Shown in pieces: positions 17,742 to 25,778 of a DNA stretch of 64,000 bases. The stretch's first letter is position 1. Every line of letters begins with the position of its first letter. Below the pieces are notes generated by a model. The model did not search any database, was not told the origin of the DNA, and saw only the letters and a list, made by a program, of their open reading frames with translations. Position numbers and translations under genes: made by a program. Location: contig NZ_JAMTCQ010000013.1 in NCBI RefSeq assembly GCF_024171895.1, positions 248,001 to 312,000 on the forward strand, read 5' to 3'. This stretch comes from Prauserella halophila. GTDB taxonomy: Bacteria > Actinomycetota > Actinomycetes > Mycobacteriales > Pseudonocardiaceae.

Positions 17742-18710
17742 ATGTCCCGGTTGGATCCACTCGACCGCATGGCCACGGCATCGGTCGATCTGCGTCGCCT
17801 CGAGTACTTTCTGGCGATCGTCGACCACGGCGGCGTCGGAAGGGCCGCCGAGGCTTTGCTGGTGGCTCAGCCCTCGCTGTCGCAGGGCATCAAGGTACTC
17901 GAACGGGAGCTCGGTGCGCGTCTTTTCGACCGTACCGGGCGGCGCCTTACGCTCACCGAGGCCGGCAGCGCCCTGGTGGGACCGGCCCGGCAGATGTCGC
18001 GGAACGTGCGGGCGGCTTCCAGGGCGGCACGGCGGGTTGCCGAGCTGCGCGGCGGTTGGCTGACCCTCATCGCCCTGCCCACGCTCGCCGTCGACCCGCT
18101 GGTTGAGCTGACCAGTCGGTTCCGATGTCGATATCCGGAAGTCGGGCTCGATGTGCTCGCCCCGGACCACCCAGCCGATGTGGAGGAACGAGTTCGTTGC
18201 GGCGACTGCGAGTTCGGTCTGACCCTCCTACCGGAGGGATCCGACAGGCGTGACGAACCAGACCTGACCGTACACGAACTGGGTGAGCGCCGGTTCGAGG
18301 TCGTGCTGCCACCGACCTCCGTCGAACCGGACGCCGAAGGCCAGGAGGACTCCGAAGACGAGGTACCGGTCACGCGGACCTCGCTCACCGACCTTCCCTG
18401 GGTCCTCACCCCGCCCGGCAGCGCCACCCGCGACCTCGTGGAAACCGCCGCTGGTGGCGAGATCACCGTGGCCGTCGAGACCGATGACCGGGATGCGGTG
18501 CTTCCGCTGGTACTGGCCGGCGCGGGTGCGACCATCCTGCCGGCACCGGCGGCCGAGGTGGCCGCGCTGCGGGGCGCACGGGTGCGCTCGACGCACCCGC
18601 CTCTGGCCAGGAAGATCGGCCTCGTTCACCGTCGAGGACCACTATCCGCGCCCGCCGAGGCTTTCCTGGCGGTGGCGGTCGCGAGTCCGGGAGGTGATTC
18701 GGGAATCTAG
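17742..18710 (+). CDS. LysR-family transcriptional regulator
   Basis: A 322-residue LysR-type regulator. The N-terminal winged helix is clear: LRRLEYFLAIVDHGGVGRAAEALLVAQPSLSQ is spread over residues 16-47 and followed by GIKVLERELGARLFDR. The effector-binding part has an acidic insert, EPDAEGQEDSEDEVP, near 200-215 that is unusual. The ATG at 17742 (GAGG just upstream) or the one at 17769 could be used. It would be cotranscribed with the flavin reductase. Its 3' end overlaps the end of the convergent LysR gene by 69 bases. Targets are unknown; LysR proteins usually act on neighbouring genes. Confidence 0.88.
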   Translation: MSRLDPLDRMATASVDLRRLEYFLAIVDHGGVGRAAEALLVAQPSLSQGIKVLERELGARLFDRTGRRLTLTEAGSALVGPARQMSRNVRAASRAARRVAELRGGWLTLIALPTLAVDPLVELTSRFRCRYPEVGLDVLAPDHPADVEERVRCGDCEFGLTLLPEGSDRRDEPDLTVHELGERRFEVVLPPTSVEPDAEGQEDSEDEVPVTRTSLTDLPWVLTPPGSATRDLVETAAGGEITVAVETDDRDAVLPLVLAGAGATILPAPAAEVAALRGARVRSTHPPLARKIGLVHRRGPLSAPAEAFLAVAVASPGGDSGI

Positions 18711-19610
18711 GGCCATCTCGCGGAAAGCACCGGCGGCGGACGACAACGCGCCGGGCCGGTGGAAAAGGGCGACCTGGCGACGCAACGGCGGCTGGACGGG
18801 TCGAATCACGGCTTTACGGCGAGCGGCCTCCTCGGCACGCGGACCTGGCAAGAGGCTGGCGCCGACCCCGGCGAGCACCAGGGGCAGGATGGCTTCCCTA
18901 TGCGCGACCTGCACTGCGATCCTGGTCCGCACCCCGGCGGCGTCCAGCAGCGGTTCAAAGAAGTCGCGCTGCGCCGAGCCTTTCGGCACCACGATCATTC
19001 CCAGCTCGTCCAGCATCTCCAGGGGTATCGGTACCCCGGCATCGGACGCGTCCGACGGTTGCACGAGGAAGATCTCGTGCTCACCGACGATATGGCTGTC
19101 CAATCCGGACAGGGGCTGTGGAAGGTAGCCGAGACCGAGCTCGCACTCCCCGTCCCGCACCAGCGTGGTCAGCGAATCCTCCCGCGCCGCGGCCTGCAAC
19201 CGCACGTGCACATGAGGATTCTCGATACGGAAGCGACCGAGAAGAGCTGCCGTGGGATCGGCCGAAAGCGCGGGCTCGCTGACGATGTCCAGGCGACCCC
19301 CGGCGAGGCCGAGCGCACCGGCGACCGCGGAACGCGCCGTGACCGCGTCCCTGCGAAGTTGCCGCGCCGGCCGGATGAACGCCTTTCCTGCGGGAGCAAG
19401 AACCATCCGCCGCCCGACCCGGTGGAAAAGCTCGATGCCCAGTTCACGCTCAAGGGATCGGATTCCCTGTGAAAGCGAAGGCTGCGCGGCGTGCAGTGCG
19501 GCCGCCGCACGCCGAATGCCACCGTGTTCGACGACCCCGAGAAAGTACTCGACCTGTCGCAGTTCCACAGTCGCCACGGTAACCCAGTCCGGTGTGGATG
19601 GCCAGGTCAC
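18642..19610 (-). CDS. LysR-family transcriptional regulator (convergent with and overlapping the previous one)
   Basis: A 322-residue LysR-type regulator, similar in layout to its convergent neighbour: helix-turn-helix VELRQVEYFLGVVEHG, then AAALHAAQPSLSQGIRSLE and LGIELFHRVGRR, and an effector domain ending in LVLAGVGASLLPG and a short arginine-rich tail. The GTG at 19610 overlaps the stop of the CaiB gene (GTGA), so the two are probably translationally coupled; a second GTG lies at 19577. The tail of about 23 codons is antisense to the end of the other LysR gene. The pair looks like an old duplication of the same regulator type, but I have not aligned them. Confidence 0.86.
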   Translation of the reverse strand: MTWPSTPDWVTVATVELRQVEYFLGVVEHGGIRRAAAALHAAQPSLSQGIRSLERELGIELFHRVGRRMVLAPAGKAFIRPARQLRRDAVTARSAVAGALGLAGGRLDIVSEPALSADPTAALLGRFRIENPHVHVRLQAAAREDSLTTLVRDGECELGLGYLPQPLSGLDSHIVGEHEIFLVQPSDASDAGVPIPLEMLDELGMIVVPKGSAQRDFFEPLLDAAGVRTRIAVQVAHREAILPLVLAGVGASLLPGPRAEEAARRKAVIRPVQPPLRRQVALFHRPGALSSAAGAFREMALDSRITSRTRDRHRQESLGGRG

Positions 19611-20824
19611 CTTGGCTTCGAGATCGCGTCCGCGGTGACCGCGCCGGATGAACCCAACGACTCGATCGCATCCTCAGAATAGCCCAACTCGCGCAGGATC
19701 CCCACGGTGTGCTCACCGACCGCCGGTGGCGATCCGGCTTCGGTGACCGGCCAACTCGCCATCCGGAATGGCAGGGTTGGTGTGTGAAAGCACTCGCCGG
19801 CAACGGTTCCGGCAACCAGGTGGCCACCCTCGGTGACGTCCGGGGCCTGTATGACTTCCTCGTGGTCACGCACGGCGCCGGCGACCACACCGCCGGTGGA
19901 CAGCAGCCGTACGGCTTCCTCACTGGTGTACGAGCCGAACGCGTCGCCGAGCACGCCGGCCAGCTCCTCGCGATTCGCTACTCGCGCCGCGTTGTCGGCG
20001 AACCTCCGATCGTCGACAAGGTCGAGCCGGTCGATCAGCGCACAGAGCTGCCGCCAATGCTTGTCGGTATAGGCGGAAAGCACGATCTTTCCGTCACTCG
20101 TGCGTACGAGGTCGGCGGCGGGAGCGAGCGTGGGCTGACCGTTGCCCTTACGCCGTGGCAGGTTGCCCGTTTGCTCGTACTCGGACCATACGGTGCCCTG
20201 CAGGTGGATCGCTACGCCCAGCAAGGACAACTCGACATGGTCACCCTCACCGGTGCGCTCCCTGCGAAAAAGCGCGGCCAGCACCGCCTGCGCGGCGTTG
20301 GCCGCCGCGGCGGCGTCAACGAGCACGAACCCGACTCGCTGCGGGTCGCCCTCGGCCTCGCCGGTGACGTTCATGATTCCGCTCTCCGCCTGTGCTGCGA
20401 TGTCCAGCGCGGCGCGCTCCCGAGATGGGCCGTTCACGCCGAACCCACTGATCTCGACGTACACCACTCCGGGATTGAGCCTTCGTACATCTCGCGGCCC
20501 GAAGCCGAGTGCGCGCATCGCACCCGGACGCATGTTCTGCACCACGACGTCGGCCTCGGCCACCAGCCGCCAGGCCACGGCGGCACCTTCCGGATTCTTC
20601 AGATCCACCGCGATCGAGCGTTTCCGTCGGTTGTAACAACGCATCATCGCCTCGCCGTAAGCACCGATACCGCGTGCCGGATCGCCGCCTGGGCTCTCCA
20701 CCTTGACCACATCGGCGCCGAGGTCGGCGAGTACCTGCGCCGCGCCGGGACCGGCGACGTACTGGCCGAAGTCCACCACCCGCACCCCTGCGAGCGGACC
20801 TGCGGTGCTGTCCATAGCCACCAT
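19607..20824 (-). CDS. CaiB/BaiF-family CoA transferase (family III)
   Basis: A 405-residue family III CoA transferase, which moves CoA between carboxylates. Seen: the N-terminal GVRVVDFGQYVAGPGAAQVL, LGADVVKVE, then DVVVQNMRPGAMRALGFG, and the catalytic Asp in RAALDIAAQAESGIMNVTG, corresponding to Asp169 of formyl-CoA transferase. The length is normal. A GTG at 20845 is possible, but the ATG at 20824 has AAGG four bases ahead. It is divergent from the acyl-CoA dehydrogenase at 20998 and coupled to the LysR gene. In this cluster it offers an ATP-free alternative to the NDP-forming synthetase for activating the substrate, or it acts on a dicarboxylate intermediate. Confidence 0.9.
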   Translation of the reverse strand: MVAMDSTAGPLAGVRVVDFGQYVAGPGAAQVLADLGADVVKVESPGGDPARGIGAYGEAMMRCYNRRKRSIAVDLKNPEGAAVAWRLVAEADVVVQNMRPGAMRALGFGPRDVRRLNPGVVYVEISGFGVNGPSRERAALDIAAQAESGIMNVTGEAEGDPQRVGFVLVDAAAAANAAQAVLAALFRRERTGEGDHVELSLLGVAIHLQGTVWSEYEQTGNLPRRKGNGQPTLAPAADLVRTSDGKIVLSAYTDKHWRQLCALIDRLDLVDDRRFADNAARVANREELAGVLGDAFGSYTSEEAVRLLSTGGVVAGAVRDHEEVIQAPDVTEGGHLVAGTVAGECFHTPTLPFRMASWPVTEAGSPPAVGEHTVGILRELGYSEDAIESLGSSGAVTADAISKPR

Positions 20825-20997
20825 CAAACCTTGGTGACCGCCCACGGTCCAAGAACGATTTCCGGCCGATTCGATAGCCCGCCCCTATCTGTCGACATAG
20901 GCGGTGCCGGTCAGAACGGTCACGATCCGGTCTTGGACTCGACCGCTCGAGAAGCAGTTGAATGGTCCCAGCACCAGAGGACACAGGAGGTAGCGTC

Positions 20998-22194
20998 GTG
21001 ATCCGGGATCCTGAGCAGTTCGACCGATTCCTCGGCGATGTAGCCGAGTTCGTACGGACCCGGTGTATTCCGGCCGAGGAGCGCACCGAGCGGGAGGAAG
21101 CGGTCCCCGAGGATGTGGTCGAGCGGATGCGCGACGCCGGCTACTTCGGATGGTCCATTCCCGAGACATTCGGCGGTGCCGGCCTGACCACAGAAGAACT
21201 GGTCTCGGCCGCGTTCGAGTTGTCCCAGAGCGCACCCGCGTTCCGCGCGCGGGTCGGCACCAACACCGGTATCGGCTCGGAGGCACTCGTTTCGCACGGC
21301 ACGGAGGAGCAGCGGAGGCGCTACCTGCCGCGGCTGGCCACCGGAGAGATCACCGGCTGCTTCGCGCTCACCGAGCCGGGCGCGGGTTCCGACGCCACCG
21401 CGCTGGCGACCACCGCGACCCGTATCGGTGACGAGTACCTACTGAACGGTACGAAATGCTTCATCACCAACGCGCCGATCGCCGACCTGTTGACCGTTTT
21501 CGCGCGTACCAGTGGCGGGCCGCGCGGCGCGGAGGGCATCTCGGCGTTTCTGGTCGACCGGAACACGCCAGGCCTGTCCCTCGGCGCGCCGTACGACAAA
21601 ATGGGCCAGGCGGGCTCTCCGGTCGGCGAGGTTCACCTCGATGACTGCAGGGTGCCCACCGACGCACTGCTCGGCGGCAGCGAGGGAACCGGGTTCGAGG
21701 CGGCCATGACCACCCTGACCAAGCAGCGCATCCACCTGGCCGCGCACTGTGTCGGCGCGGCCACCCGGATTCTCGGCGAGGCCGTCGACCACGCGGCCGT
21801 GCGCGAGCAGTTCGACCGGAAGCTGGCAGATTTTCAGCTGGTGCAGGGCATGATCGCCGACTCACGGACTGAGATCTACGCGGCCCGCAACATGGTGCTC
21901 GACGCGGCACGCCGCCGTGATCGTGGCGAGGACGTGCGGATGGAAAGCTCCATGAGCAAGTACTTCGCCTCGGAGATGTGTTCGAGGGTGGCCGACCGCG
22001 CCGTGCAGATCCTCGGTGGTTCCGGCTACCTGCGTGAAACCCCGGTCGAACGGTTCTACCGCGACGTACGACTGTTTCGGATCTACGAGGGCACCAGCCA
22101 GATCCATCAGGTGACCATCGCGAAGCTGACCCTTCGAGAGGCGGAGGCGGCAAAAGCCGACACGAGGCGAGACCAGCGGGCGGTCGGGGTCTGA
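20998..22194 (+). CDS. Acyl-CoA dehydrogenase
   Basis: A 398-residue FAD acyl-CoA dehydrogenase with the full set of motifs: [16 protein letters not shown], the strand [38 protein letters not shown] and the classical catalytic Glu364 in [10 protein letters not shown]. Unlike the paralogue at 14821, the Glu is present. A frame opens at 20962, but the GTG at 20998 has GGAGG seven bases ahead. It is divergent from the CaiB gene and probably forms with it a CoA-activation and desaturation pair. No copy of the cluster operator was found in the 170 bases between them. A broken CoA-transferase gene follows downstream on the other strand. Confidence 0.92.
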   Translation: MIRDPEQFDRFLGDVAEFVRTRCIPAEERTEREEAVPEDVVERMRDAGYFGWSIPETFGGAGLTTEELVSAAFELSQSAPAFRARVGTNTGIGSEALVSHGTEEQRRRYLPRLATGEITGCFALTEPGAGSDATALATTATRIGDEYLLNGTKCFITNAPIADLLTVFARTSGGPRGAEGISAFLVDRNTPGLSLGAPYDKMGQAGSPVGEVHLDDCRVPTDALLGGSEGTGFEAAMTTLTKQRIHLAAHCVGAATRILGEAVDHAAVREQFDRKLADFQLVQGMIADSRTEIYAARNMVLDAARRRDRGEDVRMESSMSKYFASEMCSRVADRAVQILGGSGYLRETPVERFYRDVRLFRIYEGTSQIHQVTIAKLTLREAEAAKADTRRDQRAVGV

Positions 22195-22229
22195 CCCGCA
22201 CTACCGGGTAGCTCACCTCGGCCAGCCGA

Positions 22230-22545
22230 CACCGTGCACGAAACGTCTGCGGGAGCGCGGTGTCACGATGCACGACAGCCAGGGGCAGCACCATCAGCGG
22301 AGCGTTCGTCGCCCCGCCCATACCCTCGATCATCTTGGCGGGTACGGCCCAGTTGGCAAGGCCACCGTTCGATGCCACCTGCAACGCGCCGAGGACGGCG
22401 ACATCGAGCTTGCCCGCGCGAATCTGCCCGAACGAGGCCGACCTCCCGAAGTGCGCCGAACCCGCGTTGACGGTGACCGTCTCCTTGCCCGCGTTGATCA
22501 GATCCGTGTCGATCTCGTCCTCGGTCGGCGCCTGACTGGAGGTCC
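22230..22545 (-). pseudogene. 3-oxoacid CoA-transferase subunit B remnant
   Basis: A minus-strand frame shows the middle of a family I CoA transferase beta subunit: [31 protein letters not shown] and [17 protein letters not shown]. The same blocks occur in the intact subunit B at 62439-63080 ([27 protein letters not shown]). The N-terminal half with the catalytic SENG Glu is gone, there is no start, and the C-terminal part is degraded. It is therefore a decayed fragment, not an expressed gene. A weak copy of the cluster operator lies just beyond its 5' end, hinting that the lost gene once belonged to the regulon. Confidence 0.78.
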
Positions 22546-22589
22546 GTCGTGGCGGATGACGGTCGGTGCCTCGTCCCACTGCATGAGAG

Positions 22590-22606
22590 TGACGCGCTTC
22601 TCCTGA
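22590..22606. promoter_or_regulatory. Weak copy of the cluster operator
   Basis: TGACGCGCTTCTCCTGA differs from copy 3 (8904) at the position after TCTC and at its end, and lacks the TTTAGTCAA extension. It lies next to the CoA-transferase remnant. It may be a decaying sixth operator or chance. Confidence 0.35.
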
Positions 22607-22707
22607 ACGTTCGACGCACTTCGGCTGAGCGTCGGCCATCACGAAAAGGCCCCATATAACGATTAGGTCAACTTCATTCAAGTGGGTGTTCACTCCCTAT
22701 GGGCGAA

Positions 22708-22726
22708 TGGTCTGGTTATTAGACCA
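22708..22726. promoter_or_regulatory. Inverted repeat upstream of the APC permease operon, candidate GntR operator
   Basis: TGGTCTGGTTATTAGACCA has six-base arms, TGGTCT and AGACCA, around seven bases. Within it GGTTATTAGACC also gives the GGT-N6-ACC spacing seen for FadR-type GntR sites. It lies 25 bases before the APC start at 22751, in an unusually AT-rich patch. The GntR gene that closes this operon (28613) is the likely ligand. Confidence 0.55.
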
Positions 22727-22750
22727 AGCATTCCCTGAGGAGGTTCGCCG

Positions 22751-24199
22751 ATGAGCGTCCAGGGCGAAGACCGGCTGAGCGGCACCCTCGGCCCATACGC
22801 AGTGACCTTCATGGTGATCGCGTGCGCTGCACCGCTCACCGTGGTCGGCGGCATCATGCCGATCGGCTTCCTGGTCGGTAACGGTGCCGGCCTGCCGGTG
22901 ATGTTTCTGGTGGCCACCGGCATTCTGTTGCTGTTCTCGGTCGGCCTGATGGCCATGAGCAAGCGCCTGCCGCACGCGGGCGCATTCTTCACCTACATCT
23001 CGCACGGCCTCGGCCGTGTTCCGGGAGTCGCCGCGGCCTATCTCGCGGTCCTCTGCTACACGACCATCCAGGTCGCTGTCTTCTCCTACTTCGGTGCGAC
23101 GGTCACGTCGAGCATCGTGTTGCTCGGCGGCCCCGACATCCCCTGGTGGATCGCCACTCTCGCCTGCGTGGCCGTCGTCGCCGTACTCGGCTACCGGCAC
23201 ATCGAACTGAGCTCGCGAGTGCTGTTCGTGGCGCTGATGGCGGAGATGGCGATCGTCCTCGCGCTGGCGGCATCGATCACGATGACGGGCGGTGCCGAGG
23301 GATTGTCCTTGAGCCCGTTCTCGCTCGAGAACATCCTCTCCGGGTCTCCGGCTCTCGGGCTCATGTTCGCGATATCGGGCTTCATCGGCTTCGAGTCGAC
23401 GGTCGTCTACCGCAGCGAGGTACGCGACCCCGACCGCACCATCCCACGGGCCACCTACGGCTCCGCACTGGTCATCGGCATCTTCTACGCGTTGGCCGCC
23501 TGGGCGATCGTGATGGGTGTCGGCCAGTCCCGGCTGACTGAGGTCGTCGGCGCCGACCCGGCCACCCTCGTTGCCAGGGTCACCGACCGCTACTTGGGCC
23601 AGGTCGGCTCGGCCGCAGTCGGGGTGCTGCTGATCGCCAGCATGTTCGCGGCCGTTCTCGCGCTGCACAACGTTCTGACCCGTTACTTCCACTCGATGAG
23701 CCGGGCAAGGCTACTGCCATCTGGCATCGGTGAAGTACATCCCCGGCACCGTTCGCCGCACCGCGCCTCGCTGCTGCAAATCGGTATCGCCACCGTCGTG
23801 ATCGTGCTCGACACGGTCGCCGGATTGGCACCCGAAACGGTGTTCACCTGGTTCGCCGGGATAGGAACGCTCGCCATCGTCGTGCTCATGACGGTCACCT
23901 GCCTCGCGGTCGTCACCTATTTCGCACGCTCAGCGGTGCCGCCCAGCCCGTGGCAGGGTTACGTGGCGCCGCTCGCCGGCCTGGGAGGCCTCGGCGTGGC
24001 CGCGTGGCTGATCGGCAGCAACTTCCCCCTACTCGTCGACGACGTCGACGCGGCGGGCAATCCCGCCTGGGGCGCCGTGAGCTATGTGCTGCTCGCGGTC
24101 GTCATCCTGGCCCCGGCTCTCGGCACGGTGCAGGCCTTATTGGTGCGGGCACGAAACCCCGAGGCTTTCACCGGGATCACACAGAAACTGGACCACTAG
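22751..24199 (+). CDS. APC-family amino acid/polyamine permease
   Basis: A 482-residue transporter of the amino acid-polyamine-organocation superfamily with about twelve hydrophobic segments. The N-terminus has the family signature TLGPYAVTFMVIACAAPLTVVGG, split around the unwound first helix, and the middle has ISGFIGFESTVVYRSEVRDPDRTIPRATY, the conserved segment after helix six. The ATG at 22751 is preceded by GAGGAGG. It is the first gene of an operon with PuuD-like, SDR, PuuA-like, ALDH and GntR genes, so it should import the amine or amino alcohol that they degrade. The inverted repeat at 22708 is a likely control site. Confidence 0.9.
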   Translation: MSVQGEDRLSGTLGPYAVTFMVIACAAPLTVVGGIMPIGFLVGNGAGLPVMFLVATGILLLFSVGLMAMSKRLPHAGAFFTYISHGLGRVPGVAAAYLAVLCYTTIQVAVFSYFGATVTSSIVLLGGPDIPWWIATLACVAVVAVLGYRHIELSSRVLFVALMAEMAIVLALAASITMTGGAEGLSLSPFSLENILSGSPALGLMFAISGFIGFESTVVYRSEVRDPDRTIPRATYGSALVIGIFYALAAWAIVMGVGQSRLTEVVGADPATLVARVTDRYLGQVGSAAVGVLLIASMFAAVLALHNVLTRYFHSMSRARLLPSGIGEVHPRHRSPHRASLLQIGIATVVIVLDTVAGLAPETVFTWFAGIGTLAIVVLMTVTCLAVVTYFARSAVPPSPWQGYVAPLAGLGGLGVAAWLIGSNFPLLVDDVDAAGNPAWGAVSYVLLAVVILAPALGTVQALLVRARNPEAFTGITQKLDH

Positions 24200-24207
24200 A
24201 GACGCGA

Positions 24208-25011
24208 ATGACACGGGAACTCGATCCAATGACTCCGACTCGGTACGTCGCTCCCACCGCGGGAAGCCCGCTCATCGGGCTGACCGGCCGCCGGAAGCGC
24301 GCGGCGATCATGGCAGCTCCACAGGGGTTCGCCGATGCGCCCATCGACGTCTACTTCGCCGAGTTCGCCACGTCGGTGCAGGGTGCGGGTGCGCTCGCCG
24401 TGCACCTGCCACTCGACGGCGACGCCAGGGCGCTCGTGGCGCGCATCGACGGGCTCGTCTTGGTCGGCGGGGACGACGTCGACCCGCGCCGGTACGGCCA
24501 GTCGCCGGGTCCTTTCACGACAGTCGTAGACCCGGCCTGCGACCAGTTCGAGATCGACCTCGTCGTCGCGGCGCTGGAGCGGGACATTCCCGTTCTCGGA
24601 GTCTGCCGGGGCCAGCAGATCCTCAATGTGGCGCTCGGGGGAACGCTGCAGCAGCATCTCGAACTCGGCGAGGGCGAATCGCACGGCTCGTATGCCTACC
24701 CGCGTGCGCATCGGGTGCACGACGTGGAGTTCACCGAGGGCAGCACGCAAGCGGCCGTCTACGGCACGCGAACCAGGGTGAACTCCTTCCATCACCAGGC
24801 GGTCGACCACCCCGGCGACGGCGTGACCGTCGTCGGGCACGCACCGGACGGGACACCCGAGGCCATCGAAGTCGCGGGCACGTCAGCGATCGGGGTGCAG
24901 TGGCATCCCGAGACCTTCGGTGGAGACCCGATTTTCGAGTGGCTCGCCCACACCGCGTCCGCGACGGCACAGTCCACCCGCGACGACAACACACAGGAGG
25001 TCACACGATGA
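24208..25011 (+). CDS. Gamma-glutamyl-amide hydrolase, class I glutamine amidotransferase fold (PuuD-like)
   Basis: A 267-residue peptidase C26 / class I amidotransferase protein like PuuD, which hydrolyses gamma-glutamyl amides to glutamate plus the free amine-derived acid. The catalytic triad is visible: Cys133 in LGVCRGQQILN, and His233 and Glu235 in GVQWHPETF. GLVLVGGDDVDPRRYG is the typical oxyanion-side motif. The ATG at 24208 follows the permease stop by nine bases; the stop overlaps the SDR start (ATGA). In the proposed pathway it acts last, releasing an amino acid after oxidation of the gamma-glutamylated substrate. Confidence 0.9.
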   Translation: MTRELDPMTPTRYVAPTAGSPLIGLTGRRKRAAIMAAPQGFADAPIDVYFAEFATSVQGAGALAVHLPLDGDARALVARIDGLVLVGGDDVDPRRYGQSPGPFTTVVDPACDQFEIDLVVAALERDIPVLGVCRGQQILNVALGGTLQQHLELGEGESHGSYAYPRAHRVHDVEFTEGSTQAAVYGTRTRVNSFHHQAVDHPGDGVTVVGHAPDGTPEAIEVAGTSAIGVQWHPETFGGDPIFEWLAHTASATAQSTRDDNTQEVTR

Positions 25012-25778
25012 GCGAACGGCATGCGGGCCGATCCGTTTTCATCACCGGCGCAGGCGGCGGTATCGGCCGAGAGACCGCACTCCGCCTGGCGGGCGAGGGT
25101 GCCAGAGTAATGGCAACCGACGTCAACGGCGATGCTGCAAGGGAGACCGCCGACCTCGTCAAAGCCAAGGACGGCACGGCGCTCTCAGCCACCGTCGACG
25201 TGCGCGTGCGCTCCGACATCCGGGCCGCCGCCGAGGCCGCCGTCGAGGCATGGGGTTCGCTCAACCTGCTTGTCAACAACGCCGGCCTGGTGACCCCGCA
25301 CTCATTGAGTGACCTCACCGAGGACGCCTGGGACCTGGTGCTCGACGTCAACCTCAAGGGCCAGTTCCTGGTCGCGCAGGAACTGGCGCCGCGCCTCGGT
25401 GCCGCGGGCGGCGGCGCGATCGTCAACCTCTCCACCGTCGAGGCGTCCGTCGTCGTGACCAGTGGCAGCACCGCGCAGCCGCACTACAACGCGAGCAAGG
25501 GCGGCGTACCCATGCTCACCAAGGCACTCGCCGTCGAGCTCGCTGCCCAGAACATCCGCGTCAACTGCGTCGCGCCGGGCCCCATCGCGACGGACTTCTT
25601 CTCCTATGAGGACGTCACGAGCTCCGAGGCCATGGAGTTCATGGGACAGCGCCTCCTCGTGAACCGGGTCGGAACGCCTGCCGATGTGGCGTCGGCTGTC
25701 TCGTGGCTGCTCTCCGACGAGGCGGCCTGGATCGACGGCATCGAGTTGCCGGTGGACGGCGGGTGGTTGACGCGATGA
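25008..25778 (+). CDS. Short-chain dehydrogenase/reductase (candidate gamma-glutamyl-amino-alcohol dehydrogenase)
   Basis: A 256-residue classical SDR. Seen: TGAGGGIG at residues 13-20, NNAG at 90-93, Ser142 in NLSTVEAS, and Tyr160-x3-Lys164 in YNASK, so it should be catalytically competent. An Asp at the end of the second strand (ATDVN) predicts NAD preference. AGGAGG lies seven bases before the ATG. It overlaps its neighbours by four bases on both sides. Its place in a gamma-glutamylation operon, where a flavin amine oxidase (PuuB) is expected, suggests that it oxidises a hydroxyl group of the glutamylated substrate to the aldehyde used by the ALDH at 27151. The role is inferred from context. 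Confidence 0.88.
   Translation: MSERHAGRSVFITGAGGGIGRETALRLAGEGARVMATDVNGDAARETADLVKAKDGTALSATVDVRVRSDIRAAAEAAVEAWGSLNLLVNNAGLVTPHSLSDLTEDAWDLVLDVNLKGQFLVAQELAPRLGAAGGGAIVNLSTVEASVVVTSGSTAQPHYNASKGGVPMLTKALAVELAAQNIRVNCVAPGPIATDFFSYEDVTSSEAMEFMGQRLLVNRVGTPADVASAVSWLLSDEAAWIDGIELPVDGGWLTR

Noticed and set aside
22697-23692. Long minus-strand open frame opposite the APC permease gene
   Set aside because: It is rich in His, Arg, Gly and Asp without domains and mirrors the codon pattern of the permease; an antisense shadow.
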